64,000 nucleotides of DNA from CAZENU01 sp965222125 (GTDB taxonomy: Bacteria > Chloroflexota > Dehalococcoidia > Lucifugimonadales > CAZENU01): assembly GCA_965222125.1 (NCBI GenBank), contig CBDCTC010000006.1:124001-188000 (forward strand), given 5' to 3'. Both the position numbers and the translations under genes were made by a program. Below are positions 15,063-23,186 of the stretch, in pieces (within the stretch, counting starts at the first letter, position 1; each line of letters starts with the position of its first letter). The notes under the pieces are model-generated. The model was given only the letters and a program-made list of their open reading frames with translations. It searched no databases and had not been told where the DNA came from.

Positions 15063-16382
15063 CTACCCGGCTGCGTCCGCCAGCGAACCGGAGAACAGCC
15101 CGTCGAGGTAGTCTCTGAGCGGCTCCAGGCGGACCCGTTCTATGATCTCGCGGGCGAACCCGTGGACCAGCAGCGTCGTCGCGGTTTCCCGGTCGATGCC
15201 GCGGCTCATCATGTAGAAGAGCGCATCGTCGGCCACGGCCCCGGCCGTCGCGCCGTGGAAGCACTGGACGTCGTCGGCGTATATCTCCAGGCTGGGCTTC
15301 GTGTTCACGCGCGCGCCGCGCGACAGCAGCAGGTTCTTGTCCGACTGCTTCGCGAAGGTCCTCTGCGCATCCTTGCGGACCAGCACGCGGCCGCTGAACG
15401 CCGCCCTGGACTGGCCGTCGAGGATGCCCTTGAAGTACTGGTCGCTGGTCGCGTGCGGCTTCGCGTGGTCGATGTTGATGTGGTTGTCGACGTGCTGGCG
15501 GCCCGAGGTCACGTACAGCCCGCTCAGATGGCAGGAGCCGCCCTCTCCCTCGAGCAGCACGTCCAGGTCGTTGCGGGCGATCTTGGCCCCCTTGGCGAAC
15601 GACGTCGAGCCGAACGAGGCGTCCCGGCCGACCCGCACCCGTGTCGTCCCGACGTGGAAGGCGCCGTCCGCGTCGGCCAGGTACCGATAGTGTTCGACCT
15701 CGGCGCCCTCGTCCACGACTATCTCCACGACGGCGTCGGTAAAGTTGCCGCCGGTCCCGACGTAGCTCTCCACCAGCCGCAGCCGGCTGTGCCGGCCCGC
15801 GACGACCAGGGTCCGCGGGTAGGTCGCGATAGGCTGCGCCCGCGCGGTCGTCACCCACACCAGATGCACGACCGGCGTGTCCGCAGCGTCGACGGGAACC
15901 TGCACGAGGGCGCCGTCCGACAGGAAGGCCGTGTTGACGGCCGTGAACCCGTCGCCGTCGATCGGCGCCAACGTCCCGAGGTGACTGCGGACGACGTCGC
16001 CGTCCTTGTGAAGCGCGGCGCCCAGGTTGACAAGTCTGAGACCGCCGCCGCCGTCCATCGTCGTCGAGAGAGACTCCGAGAAACGGCCGTCGACGAAGAC
16101 CAGACGGGCCCAGTCTTCGGCCCAGGGCACAAGCCGATCCAGGGACGACTCCACGGACGCGTCCGGGTTGTCGTCGAACGGGTAGGCGAATGTCGCACGG
16201 GCGATCGGCGCCACGTTGGTGAACTTCCAGCGCTCGTTGCCGCGCCGTTCCGTCGGGAAACCCAGCCGCTCGAACTCCGACAGCCCACGCTCGCGCACGC
16301 CGCGCAGCCACGCCGACCCGTTCGCCGAATCGCTGTCCCTCAGCGCCGCGAAGTCGGCGGCGTATCGCTCGTTTGCCGTCAC
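15063..16382 (-). CDS. sufD: Fe-S cluster assembly protein SufD
   Basis: The 439-residue protein matches SufD, the partner of SufB in the SufBCD scaffold complex. The N-terminal WKFTNVAPI motif, a long right-handed beta-helix core, and the C-terminal block with CFHGATAGAVADDALFYMMS are typical; the conserved His in the CFHG motif is present. The start is a GTG a few bases after the sufC stop codon, so the two are probably coupled. Length is normal. Confidence 0.95.
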   Translation of the reverse strand: MTANERYAADFAALRDSDSANGSAWLRGVRERGLSEFERLGFPTERRGNERWKFTNVAPIARATFAYPFDDNPDASVESSLDRLVPWAEDWARLVFVDGRFSESLSTTMDGGGGLRLVNLGAALHKDGDVVRSHLGTLAPIDGDGFTAVNTAFLSDGALVQVPVDAADTPVVHLVWVTTARAQPIATYPRTLVVAGRHSRLRLVESYVGTGGNFTDAVVEIVVDEGAEVEHYRYLADADGAFHVGTTRVRVGRDASFGSTSFAKGAKIARNDLDVLLEGEGGSCHLSGLYVTSGRQHVDNHINIDHAKPHATSDQYFKGILDGQSRAAFSGRVLVRKDAQRTFAKQSDKNLLLSRGARVNTKPSLEIYADDVQCFHGATAGAVADDALFYMMSRGIDRETATTLLVHGFAREIIERVRLEPLRDYLDGLFSGSLADAAG

Positions 16383-16385
16383 CGT

Positions 16386-17150
16386 CTACACTCCGACGCC
16401 CACGCCCTGCTCCCGCACCCAGTCGTAGCCCTTCTCTTCCAGCATGAGCGCCAGCTCGCTGCCGCCCGAGATGGCGATGGCGCCGTCGACCAGCACGTGC
16501 ACGACGTCCGGGACGACGTAGCCGAGGATTCGATAGTAGTGCGTCACCAGGATGATGGACTTGTCCGGGCCCTGTCTGCGGTTGATCCCCTCAGCGACCG
16601 CCCTGAGCGCGTCGATGTCCAGGCCGGAATCGGTCTCATCGAGTATGGCGAGCCTGGGGTCCAGGATGGCGAACTGCAGCATCTCGCTGCGCTTCTTCTC
16701 GCCGCCGGAGAAGCCCTCGTTGACCGACCGCTTGACCAGCTCGGCGTCGATGCCCACCTCGGCGACCTTTTCCCTGTAGAGCCGGTCGAACTCCCGCGCC
16801 GAGAGAGTCTCGTCGCCTCGATGCCCGTGCTGAGCGTCGAGCGCGGCCTTGATGAACTGCCTGTTCCGGACGCCGGGCAGCTCCACGGGGTACTGGAACG
16901 CCAGGAACACGCCCCCGCGGGCCCGTTCGTCCGGCTTCATGGCCAGCAGGTCCCGGCCGTCATACAGTATCGATCCGCCGGTTACGTCGTACCCCGGCCT
17001 CCCGGCGATGACGTTGGCCAGAGTGCTCTTGCCGCTGCCGTTCGGTCCCATGATGGCGTGCACCTCGCCGAGATTGACGGTGAGGTTCACGCTCTTGAGG
17101 ATATGCTGACCGTCTACGGAGACGTTCAGGTCCTTTATTTCCAGTAGCAA
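16386..17150 (-). CDS. sufC: Fe-S cluster assembly ATPase SufC
   Basis: The ABC-type ATPase has Walker A GPNGSGKS (residues 35-42), the signature FSGGEKKRSE and Walker B LAILDETDSGLD, as in SufC, which drives conformational change in SufBCD. The TTG at 17150 is chosen because AGGAGA lies seven bases before it and the SufC core (LLEIKDLNV) begins there. An ATG at 17189 would add 13 residues and overlap the upstream PaREP1-like gene. The protein is cytosolic and lacks membrane segments. Confidence 0.95.
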   Translation of the reverse strand: MLLEIKDLNVSVDGQHILKSVNLTVNLGEVHAIMGPNGSGKSTLANVIAGRPGYDVTGGSILYDGRDLLAMKPDERARGGVFLAFQYPVELPGVRNRQFIKAALDAQHGHRGDETLSAREFDRLYREKVAEVGIDAELVKRSVNEGFSGGEKKRSEMLQFAILDPRLAILDETDSGLDIDALRAVAEGINRRQGPDKSIILVTHYYRILGYVVPDVVHVLVDGAIAISGGSELALMLEEKGYDWVREQGVGVGV

Positions 17151-17178
17151 GTCCGATCTCCTTTTTGGCTGCGACGGT

Positions 17179-17553
17179 TCACGACGCATCCACCATCGAC
17201 TCCGCTTCCCTCATGGCGTCGATCAACGCGCGGGCGTGGCGGATGCCGAGCTTCACGTCCTTCGGGTCCAGGTCTTCCTCGTAGAAGTTGACGTGAAGGG
17301 TGTTGACGAGGGCGAACTTGAGTCTGTTGCCGTCGGGGTCGGGTGTCAGGTCGAGCAGCCGCCTGACGTTGACCGCGATGTCCCGGTGCGACCCGTCCGA
17401 CCAGCCGTTCGCCTTGGCGACCGACTTCACGTAGTGGGCGACCGCTCCCCATGCCTTCTCGGACGCCTGGAGCATGTCGCCCTTCTCGAACTCCTCCTCC
17501 GCATGGTCGAGGAAGCGCATGCTGATTTCCTCATGTCGCGCCGTGGTGGCCAT
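17179..17553 (-). CDS. PaREP1-like small helical protein inside the suf operon
   Basis: The 124-residue protein is helical and resembles the PaREP1 family (HEPN-like): HAEEEFEKGDMLQASEKAW near residues 17-35, a central SDGSHRDIAVNV segment and the LHVNFYEEDL motif near 87-96. Such proteins are best known from archaea and have no established biochemical role. It begins at the ATG directly after the sufB stop and ends just upstream of the sufC start, so it is co-translated with the SufB and SufC scaffold subunits. A role in the SUF system is inferred from position only. Confidence 0.8.
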   Translation of the reverse strand: MATTARHEEISMRFLDHAEEEFEKGDMLQASEKAWGAVAHYVKSVAKANGWSDGSHRDIAVNVRRLLDLTPDPDGNRLKFALVNTLHVNFYEEDLDPKDVKLGIRHARALIDAMREAESMVDAS

Positions 17554-19014
17554 CTACCCGACGGCGCCTTCCAGGCTCACCCTCAGCAGCTGTTGCGCCT
17601 CCATGGCGAACTCGAACGGCAGCTCCTGGAAGATGCCTCGGCAGAAGCCGTTGATGATCATGTAGTGCGCCTCTTCCTCGCTGATCCCCCGCTGCATGCA
17701 GTAGAAGAGCTGATCATCGCTCACCTTCGAGGTCGACGCCTCGTGCTCCATGCGCGCGGACGGGTTGCGCACCTCAATGTACGGCACCGTGTGCGCGCCG
17801 CACTGGTCGCCCACGAGCAGCGAGTCGCACTGCGTGAAATTGGTCGCGTTGTCGGCGGACGGCAGTATCTGCACCAGTCCCCGGTAGGTGTTGTTGCCAT
17901 GGCCGGCCGAAATGCCCTTGGCGACGATGGTGCTCTTCGTGTTCTTGCCAATGTGGGTCATCTTGGTGCCGGTGTCAGCCTGCTGCCGGTTGTTCACCAG
18001 CGCCACCGAGTAGAACTCGCCCACCGAGTCGTCACCCTGGAGAATGACGCTCGGGTACTTCCACGTGATGGCCGAGCCCGTCTCGACCTGCGTCCACGAT
18101 ATCTTCGAGTTGCGGCCGAGCGCCTTGCCGCGTTTCGTCACGAAGTTGTAGACGCCGCCATTGCCGTCCTTGTCACCCGGGTACCAGTTCTGCAGCGTCG
18201 AGTACTTGATCTCGGCGTCGTCCAGCGCGACGAGCTCGACCACGGCGGCGTGAAGCTGGTGGGTCTTGCGCATCGGCGCCGTGCATCCCTCCAGATAGCT
18301 CACGTACGAGCCCTCGTCGGCGACTATCAGCGTCCGCTCGAACTGCCCCGTCTCCTCCGCGTTGATCCGGAAGTAGGTCATCAGCTCGATCGGGCAGCGC
18401 ACGCCGGGCGGGACGTAGACGAAGGAGCCGTCGCTGAACACCGCCGAGTTGAGCGTCGCGTAGAAGTTGTCGCTGTACGGCACGACCGACCCCAGGTACT
18501 TCTCCACGAGATCGGGGTGCTCCCGGACCGCCTCGCTCACCGAACAGAAGATCACGCCCGAATCTTCGAGCAACTTCTGGTAGGTGGTCGCCACGGAGAC
18601 GCTGTCGAAGATGGCGTCGACGGCTACGCCGGTCAGCTTCTTCTGTTCTTCGATGGGGATGCCCAGCTTGTTGAAGGTCTCCACCAGCTCGGGGTCGACC
18701 TCGTCCAAGCTCTTCGGCCCCTCCCCCGTGGAGACGGGGGCCGCGTAGTAGTGGATGTCCTGGAAGTCGATGGGGTCGAAATCGACCATCGCCCATCCGG
18801 GCTCTTCGCCGGACCGCTTGGTCCAGTGCTCGTATGCCTTGAGCCTCCAGTCCAGCAGGAACTGCGGCTCGCCCTTCTTGGCCGAGATCATGCGGACGAC
18901 GTCTTCGTTCAGGCCCTTGGGCGCGATCTCGGAGTCGATCTCCGTGACGAAGCCGTACTTGTAGTCGGTGTCGAGATCCGTCGAGGTGCGCGAAATCACC
19001 CGCGGTGAGGTCAA
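17554..19014 (-). CDS. sufB: Fe-S cluster assembly protein SufB
   Basis: The 486-residue protein is SufB, the scaffold subunit on which clusters form. The GVRCPIELMTYFRIN block, the EGCTAPMRKTHQLHAAVVEL stretch with the catalytic Cys, and the C-terminal MEHEASTSKVSDDQLFYCMQ region match the family closely. Translation starts at a TTG at 19014 after CAGGAGAAGGG. It is the first gene of the minus-strand suf operon, which continues through tatD at 11199. A short open frame overlaps this start by three bases. Confidence 0.96.
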   Translation of the reverse strand: MTSPRVISRTSTDLDTDYKYGFVTEIDSEIAPKGLNEDVVRMISAKKGEPQFLLDWRLKAYEHWTKRSGEEPGWAMVDFDPIDFQDIHYYAAPVSTGEGPKSLDEVDPELVETFNKLGIPIEEQKKLTGVAVDAIFDSVSVATTYQKLLEDSGVIFCSVSEAVREHPDLVEKYLGSVVPYSDNFYATLNSAVFSDGSFVYVPPGVRCPIELMTYFRINAEETGQFERTLIVADEGSYVSYLEGCTAPMRKTHQLHAAVVELVALDDAEIKYSTLQNWYPGDKDGNGGVYNFVTKRGKALGRNSKISWTQVETGSAITWKYPSVILQGDDSVGEFYSVALVNNRQQADTGTKMTHIGKNTKSTIVAKGISAGHGNNTYRGLVQILPSADNATNFTQCDSLLVGDQCGAHTVPYIEVRNPSARMEHEASTSKVSDDQLFYCMQRGISEEEAHYMIINGFCRGIFQELPFEFAMEAQQLLRVSLEGAVG

Positions 19015-19259
19015 GTGCCCTTCTCCTGACGCAACTGTTCGCGTTCCGTGAGGCCGTACATGCGCCTCTCGATACGCTCCCTATGGGACATCGGCGCTGC
19101 TTTGGATGAACGGCCGTACCGTTCTCAGCCCTGAGCAGCCGCCTCTGGTAGCCCTTTGTTGATCGATTTGGTCAAGAACTATTCTAGGAGGCCGCGGACG
19201 CCAAAGTCAAACGACAGGCGCCCGGCCTGCCCGAGGATAGCCGTGACTTCTCTAGCTGG

Positions 19260-19289
19260 TTGCCAGGCAGCCCATGGAGGGGTTATAGT
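19260..19289 (+). promoter_or_regulatory. Predicted sigma-70-type promoter of higBA
   Basis: TTGCCA at 19260-19265 and TATAGT at 19284-19289 each match the consensus at five of six positions and are 18 bases apart. The higB start codon lies 35 bases downstream of the -10 box. Confidence 0.65.
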
Positions 19290-19304
19290 AGAGAGGCCTT
19301 GTAC

Positions 19305-19318
19305 GACTTACGTAAGAC
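19305..19318. promoter_or_regulatory. Palindrome in the higBA leader, candidate HigA operator
   Basis: CTTACGTAAG (19307-19316) is a perfect palindrome lying between the -10 box and the higB start. HigA-type antitoxins bind palindromes at their own promoter, so autoregulation through this site is likely but not shown. Confidence 0.5.
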
Positions 19319-19324
19319 GCAATA

Positions 19325-19606
19325 GTGATACGCAGCTTTAGGGATCGCAAGACCGAGCGGTTCTTCGCTGGCCAGCCGGTTCGGGACTTCCAAGGGTTCA
19401 GCGATCAGGCGACGCGGCGGTTGACGATTTTGGACAACTCAGAATCGATCAGGGATCTGGCGGGCTTACACAGCAACCGGCTGGAGTCGCTATCAGGCGA
19501 CCGGGCAGGCGAGTACAGCATAAGGATAAACCTCCAGTGGCGCGTCTGCTTCCGCTGGGGAGACGAAGGACCATACGAAGTCGAGATTGTTGACTACCAC
19601 AGATGA
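19325..19606 (+). CDS. higB: HigB-type toxin (RelE/ParE superfamily)
   Basis: The 93-residue protein starts at a GTG. It opens with SFRDRKTERFFAGQ, has a central LHSNRLESLSGDRAGEYSIRIN segment and ends VEIVDYHR, the usual pattern of HigB host-inhibition toxins, which cleave mRNA on the ribosome. The toxin-first order and the four-base ATGA overlap with the antitoxin gene are typical of higBA. A promoter and a palindrome precede it. Confidence 0.93.
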   Translation: MIRSFRDRKTERFFAGQPVRDFQGFSDQATRRLTILDNSESIRDLAGLHSNRLESLSGDRAGEYSIRINLQWRVCFRWGDEGPYEVEIVDYHR

Positions 19607-19959
19607 GGTACTCGGAGATGAGGGTGAGCAACGGCATGCGTCCAATGCATCCGGGCGAGATACTGGCTGAAGAATTGGACGAACTCGGCCTGTCGGCAAA
19701 CGCGCTCGCTAAGGCGGTGGCCGTGCCAACCAACCGCATCACGGCGATCCTCAAGGGTCAGCGTGGCGTCACTGCCGACACCGCCCTGCGCCTGTCCCGC
19801 TACTTCGGCACGACGCCGCAGCTGTGGCTGAACCTCCAGAAGACGTTCGAGCTGCGCGTGGCGGAGACCGAGTCGGGAGCGGTCATCGCCGAACGAGTGC
19901 AGCCCAGGGAGACAGCGCAGGTCGCTGGGCCGGATGAAACCACGCCGACCCGGGGCTAG
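19603..19959 (+). CDS. higA: HigA-type antitoxin, XRE family helix-turn-helix
   Basis: The 118-residue protein has the MRPMHPGEILAEELDELGLS start and a helix-turn-helix in SANALAKAVAVPTNRITAIL (about residues 29-48), followed by RYFGTTPQLWLNLQ, the pattern of HigA antitoxins. It binds and neutralises HigB and probably represses the operon. The start overlaps the toxin stop. An extended polar C-terminal tail of about 20 residues follows the conserved part. Confidence 0.93.
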   Translation: MRYSEMRVSNGMRPMHPGEILAEELDELGLSANALAKAVAVPTNRITAILKGQRGVTADTALRLSRYFGTTPQLWLNLQKTFELRVAETESGAVIAERVQPRETAQVAGPDETTPTRG

Positions 19960-20065
19960 GGCGGCGGTCGCCGCAAGTCGGCTACAGAGCGACGCGACGA
20001 TAGGGTAACGGGCGTACCGGTCCGCAGACTTCGTCTACTCGAAGCGAAGGCGCCGGCCGTACGCT

Positions 20066-21811
20066 CTACTCTTCTTTGAAGATCTCGTCTCCGCGCTGCA
20101 GGCGGACAGCGATGTTGAATGTCTGGTTCACGGCCCTGGGTGTCGGGTAGTGGGCCGCAAGAAATCTGGCTGCTCCGACCAGAACGTGCCGCGCCGCGTC
20201 GGTCCCCCTGCGCTCCTGGTACTGTTTCAGCGCGGCGTCGACGATCTGGAAGTGGTGGAAGGTGGAATCCTCTCTCAGCATGGCGTGGGCGAGCACGGGG
20301 AGAACGCCGTCCGGGTCCGCGGAGGTCGTGAAGTAGTCGGTTACGAGCCCCGCCGCCTGTTCGACCTGCTGCTGCGAGTCCATCGCCTCCAGAATCTTCG
20401 GGCCGATGTCGTCTCCGACCTGTGCGCCGTCCGGCTCGGGCATACGCTGAGCGGGCATGTTCAGAAAGCGGTCGAGGTAGATGCTGATCGCCGTATCGAA
20501 CACGGCGCGCAGGATCTCGACCGATGGGGCACGCTTAAGCGCCTGGTGCAGCGCGTTGGCGGCGGTCAGGGTGTTGTGGACCGTCTCCCAGTCCCCGAAC
20601 TCGTTGGAGGTGTGGAAGCGGGCCATCCTGAGGAAGGCCGCGTAGGCGACCGCGCCGCCGAGCTGCTCGGCCGACGCGCCTGCCGTGACCGCTTGACGCA
20701 ACGCCTGAAGAGTCGCGGCCGGATCGTCGGCGAGTATCGTATCGACGAGGGACCGCTCGTCGTCCCACTGTCCCCGCGAGTCTGCTCCCTGTTTCCAGAG
20801 CTCCGGGAGAGCGTCGCGGGCCTCCCAGACCAATGAGGAGAGGTCGATGGGGTTGCGCCAGGAGTTGAGCTCCTCGCTGCGACGCGCCGAGGCGATACCG
20901 TGTACGAGGCTGGTGAGCACTTGGCCTGCGTGCTCCCAGCCGATGTGGTCGAGCAGCTCGAACGCCTTGTTGCAGAAGTCGACAACGTGGCCGGCGTCGA
21001 GGTAGACCCGGTCAGTCGCCGCGGCGAACACCATATCGGCTATCTCACGGCGGGATATGCCGAGGCCGATCGCCGTGCGAAGGCAGCGCTCGGCGCCCTC
21101 GTCGTCACGGACCTCGATGAAGCCGCGGAACCATCCCTTCAGGACCTCCGGCCGTGTTTCGCCGGCGGGTAGAGGATCGACTAGGAACCTGGGAGGTCTT
21201 CCGGCGCACTCGGCAGCGACCTGCCTGATGCCCTGGTAGAGGGCGAGCGGGCGGTCTTCGGAGTAGAGGCTCCCAAGCATGTTGGCCGAGCAGGTCATCA
21301 TCGTCAGGGCCTGCCCCCAGCCGCGGTCGGAGTAGGTCGTGCCGAACCTGGCGCCGATCGTCAGCGGCGTCCGGTAGTCGGCCGGGGAGGAGCTGAGTCC
21401 GAGGACGGACTTGGCGATCACCAGCCGGATGTTGTGATCCATCCCGTCTTCGAGGCGGCGGGACCACCGCTTGACGGGATCGGCTTCCGGCGGGCTGGGA
21501 TCGACCCACACCTGGCCGTCAATCACAGTTGCCGGGAAGGCCCGAACGTCGTCGGCGAACGGGTCGAAGGTGCCGCCGCTGGAGAGATCGAAACGGGCGT
21601 GATGCCAGTGGCAGGTCAGGATTCCGTTGCTGACGGTGCCCCTGTCAAGGGGGAAGCCCATGTGCGGGCATCGGTTGTCGACCGCGGCGAAGCGTTCGCC
21701 CAGAGGGAAGACGGCGATGGCGTGTCCGCCCCCTGTCACGATAGTACATCCCCGGGCCCGCACGTCTTCGACTGTCCCGGCCGTGAGCAGGCGTTCGGTC
21801 GTCGTGGTCAT
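20066..21811 (-). CDS. Rieske [2Fe-2S] protein with a long unassigned helical C-terminal region
   Basis: Residues 1-110 form a Rieske domain with Cys48/His50 in RCPHMGFP and Cys67/His70 in TCHWHHARFD. The remaining 470 residues are mostly helical and do not match a family I can name. They contain several His-rich stretches (for example RMARFHTSN and TFHHFQIV) and a KSVLGLSSSPADYR segment. The ATG follows GGAGG. No classical Rieske-oxygenase catalytic domain (DxxHxxxxH mononuclear iron site) is evident. It may be an oxygenase or electron-transfer enzyme of a new type; this is inference. It stands alone on the minus strand, facing higBA. Confidence 0.75.
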   Translation of the reverse strand: MTTTTERLLTAGTVEDVRARGCTIVTGGGHAIAVFPLGERFAAVDNRCPHMGFPLDRGTVSNGILTCHWHHARFDLSSGGTFDPFADDVRAFPATVIDGQVWVDPSPPEADPVKRWSRRLEDGMDHNIRLVIAKSVLGLSSSPADYRTPLTIGARFGTTYSDRGWGQALTMMTCSANMLGSLYSEDRPLALYQGIRQVAAECAGRPPRFLVDPLPAGETRPEVLKGWFRGFIEVRDDEGAERCLRTAIGLGISRREIADMVFAAATDRVYLDAGHVVDFCNKAFELLDHIGWEHAGQVLTSLVHGIASARRSEELNSWRNPIDLSSLVWEARDALPELWKQGADSRGQWDDERSLVDTILADDPAATLQALRQAVTAGASAEQLGGAVAYAAFLRMARFHTSNEFGDWETVHNTLTAANALHQALKRAPSVEILRAVFDTAISIYLDRFLNMPAQRMPEPDGAQVGDDIGPKILEAMDSQQQVEQAAGLVTDYFTTSADPDGVLPVLAHAMLREDSTFHHFQIVDAALKQYQERRGTDAARHVLVGAARFLAAHYPTPRAVNQTFNIAVRLQRGDEIFKEE

Positions 21812-21942
21812 TGGACGCCTCCAATGGCTTTAGAAAGACGAGGATGTCCAGCTTTGAGGATAGCACGGAACGTCCGGCCCCGGCGGCGCCTCTGGTCTCG
21901 CGGCGCCAGGTCGAAGTTAGGCCGCGGAGCCTTGGCGGCAGC

Positions 21943-23016
21943 TCAATCGAGAGCGGGGAAGTCCTGCGGCCGGGGCGGCCGGCGGCGGTCCAACCTCAGC
22001 CTGCAGTCGGCCAGCGGCAGCTCGACCCGCGATCCGCCCGCGAGGTGCGACTCGACTACCGTGAATATCATCTCGGTGCTCGCGCGGGCGACGCGCGCAC
22101 CGCCCCGCGGCGGCTCGCCGGTGTCGAGGGAGTGGACCAGGTCTTCGACGAGGCGAACCGTGGAGCTGGCGGGCTCGAACGACAGGGGCTCGCGGTGCTC
22201 CGGGTCGCCGTCGAACCTGCGCAGAGTCCAGGTAGCCCCGTTGCCCAGTACCGACACCACTCCCCGCTCGCAGACCGCTTCGAGCTCGAAATCGCCCCGC
22301 CCGGAGAGCAGCGAGAACGCAGTGACCCCGTTGTCGAACTGGACTATCGCGTTCGCCCCGGGGTCCTCCCGCATCACGTCGCCGTCGAAGACCTCGTCGG
22401 CGTTCGTGATCTGGCCCTGCGCCCACACGGCGGGCCGATCGTTGTTGAGCCACATCAGCAGATCGAAGAAGTGGCTGTCCACTTCGAAGAGGGCGCCCCG
22501 GTGGTGGGAGACAAGCGTCCTGAGCTTCCCAAGCTCGCCGCTGTTCACGATCTCCTTGACCCTGTCGTAGCCGGGGTCCCAACGGCGCTGTGTTCCCATG
22601 TTGAACGCCACGCCGTTCTTTTCGACGGCCTCGACGATGGCGTCGGCTTCCTGCATCGTCGCCGACAGCGCCTTCTCCGCGTATATCGCCCTGACGCCGT
22701 GTTCGGCGGCGTAGACGACTCGCTCTGCCCGCTGCTCCGGCTGGGAGCCGATGACGATCAGGTCCGGCCGCTCGCGGTCGATCAGCTCGCGGTAGTCTGC
22801 GTACTGGCGCTCAGCCGGGATGCCGTTGCGCTCGCCGACCCATTGCCTGGCCCCTGCCCTGCCGCTGGAGCATGCGACGATGCGCAGCCTGTCACACGCC
22901 CGCAGCGTCTCACCATGGCGGTAGGGGCGGATGATCGTATATTCGTCCAGAGCGTCGTCCACGACGGGCTCGGTCATGTGCCCGCAGCCGATGAACGCGG
23001 CGCTGTATGTCTTCAT
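21943..23016 (-). CDS. Gfo/Idh/MocA family NAD(P)-dependent oxidoreductase
   Basis: The 357-residue protein starts at the ATG at 23016 (MKTYSAAFIGCGHM), with GGAG upstream; a start at 23049 would add 11 residues that do not fit. The Rossmann motif FIGCGHM and the YAEKALSATMQEAD motif, whose Lys matches the catalytic EKP lysine, place it in the family. The C-terminal region HHRGALFEVDSHFFDLLMW carries the His and Asp expected of the active site. Its substrate, probably a sugar or cyclitol, is unknown. Confidence 0.9.
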   Translation of the reverse strand: MKTYSAAFIGCGHMTEPVVDDALDEYTIIRPYRHGETLRACDRLRIVACSSGRAGARQWVGERNGIPAERQYADYRELIDRERPDLIVIGSQPEQRAERVVYAAEHGVRAIYAEKALSATMQEADAIVEAVEKNGVAFNMGTQRRWDPGYDRVKEIVNSGELGKLRTLVSHHRGALFEVDSHFFDLLMWLNNDRPAVWAQGQITNADEVFDGDVMREDPGANAIVQFDNGVTAFSLLSGRGDFELEAVCERGVVSVLGNGATWTLRRFDGDPEHREPLSFEPASSTVRLVEDLVHSLDTGEPPRGGARVARASTEMIFTVVESHLAGGSRVELPLADCRLRLDRRRPPRPQDFPALD

Positions 23017-23073
23017 AGCGAGCTCCGCCGGCCTACGAAGCTGCCGCACGCAACGGCAGACTGGGATTCGAGA

Positions 23074-23186
23074 TCAAATGCGGTACGCGTCCGCGACCGT
23101 CCGAAAGGCGTGGATGACATCCCCAACGTCCTCCTCCGTGAAGTTCGGGGTCATGGGCATGATGGCGGTCCTGTTGCGTGTCACCG
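23074..23186 (-). pseudogene. Fragment resembling the C-terminus of a DegT/DnrJ-type aminotransferase
   Basis: The last 30 codons before a TGA at 23074-23076 read PMTPNFTEEDVGDVIHAFRT and then end AYRI. This resembles the tail of DegT/DnrJ/EryC1/StrS aminotransferases. The rest of the gene is absent: the nucleoside hydrolase gene occupies the sequence upstream. It is probably a remnant left by a deletion. Confidence 0.45.

Larger units (their letters stand above)
19015..19324. other. Spacer between the suf operon and higBA, promoter region for both
   Basis: The suf operon and higB diverge from here. A clear higB promoter is present near the right side. A 26-codon minus-strand frame (19011-19091) overlaps the sufB start but lacks a ribosome site. 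No other gene is seen. Confidence 0.6.
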
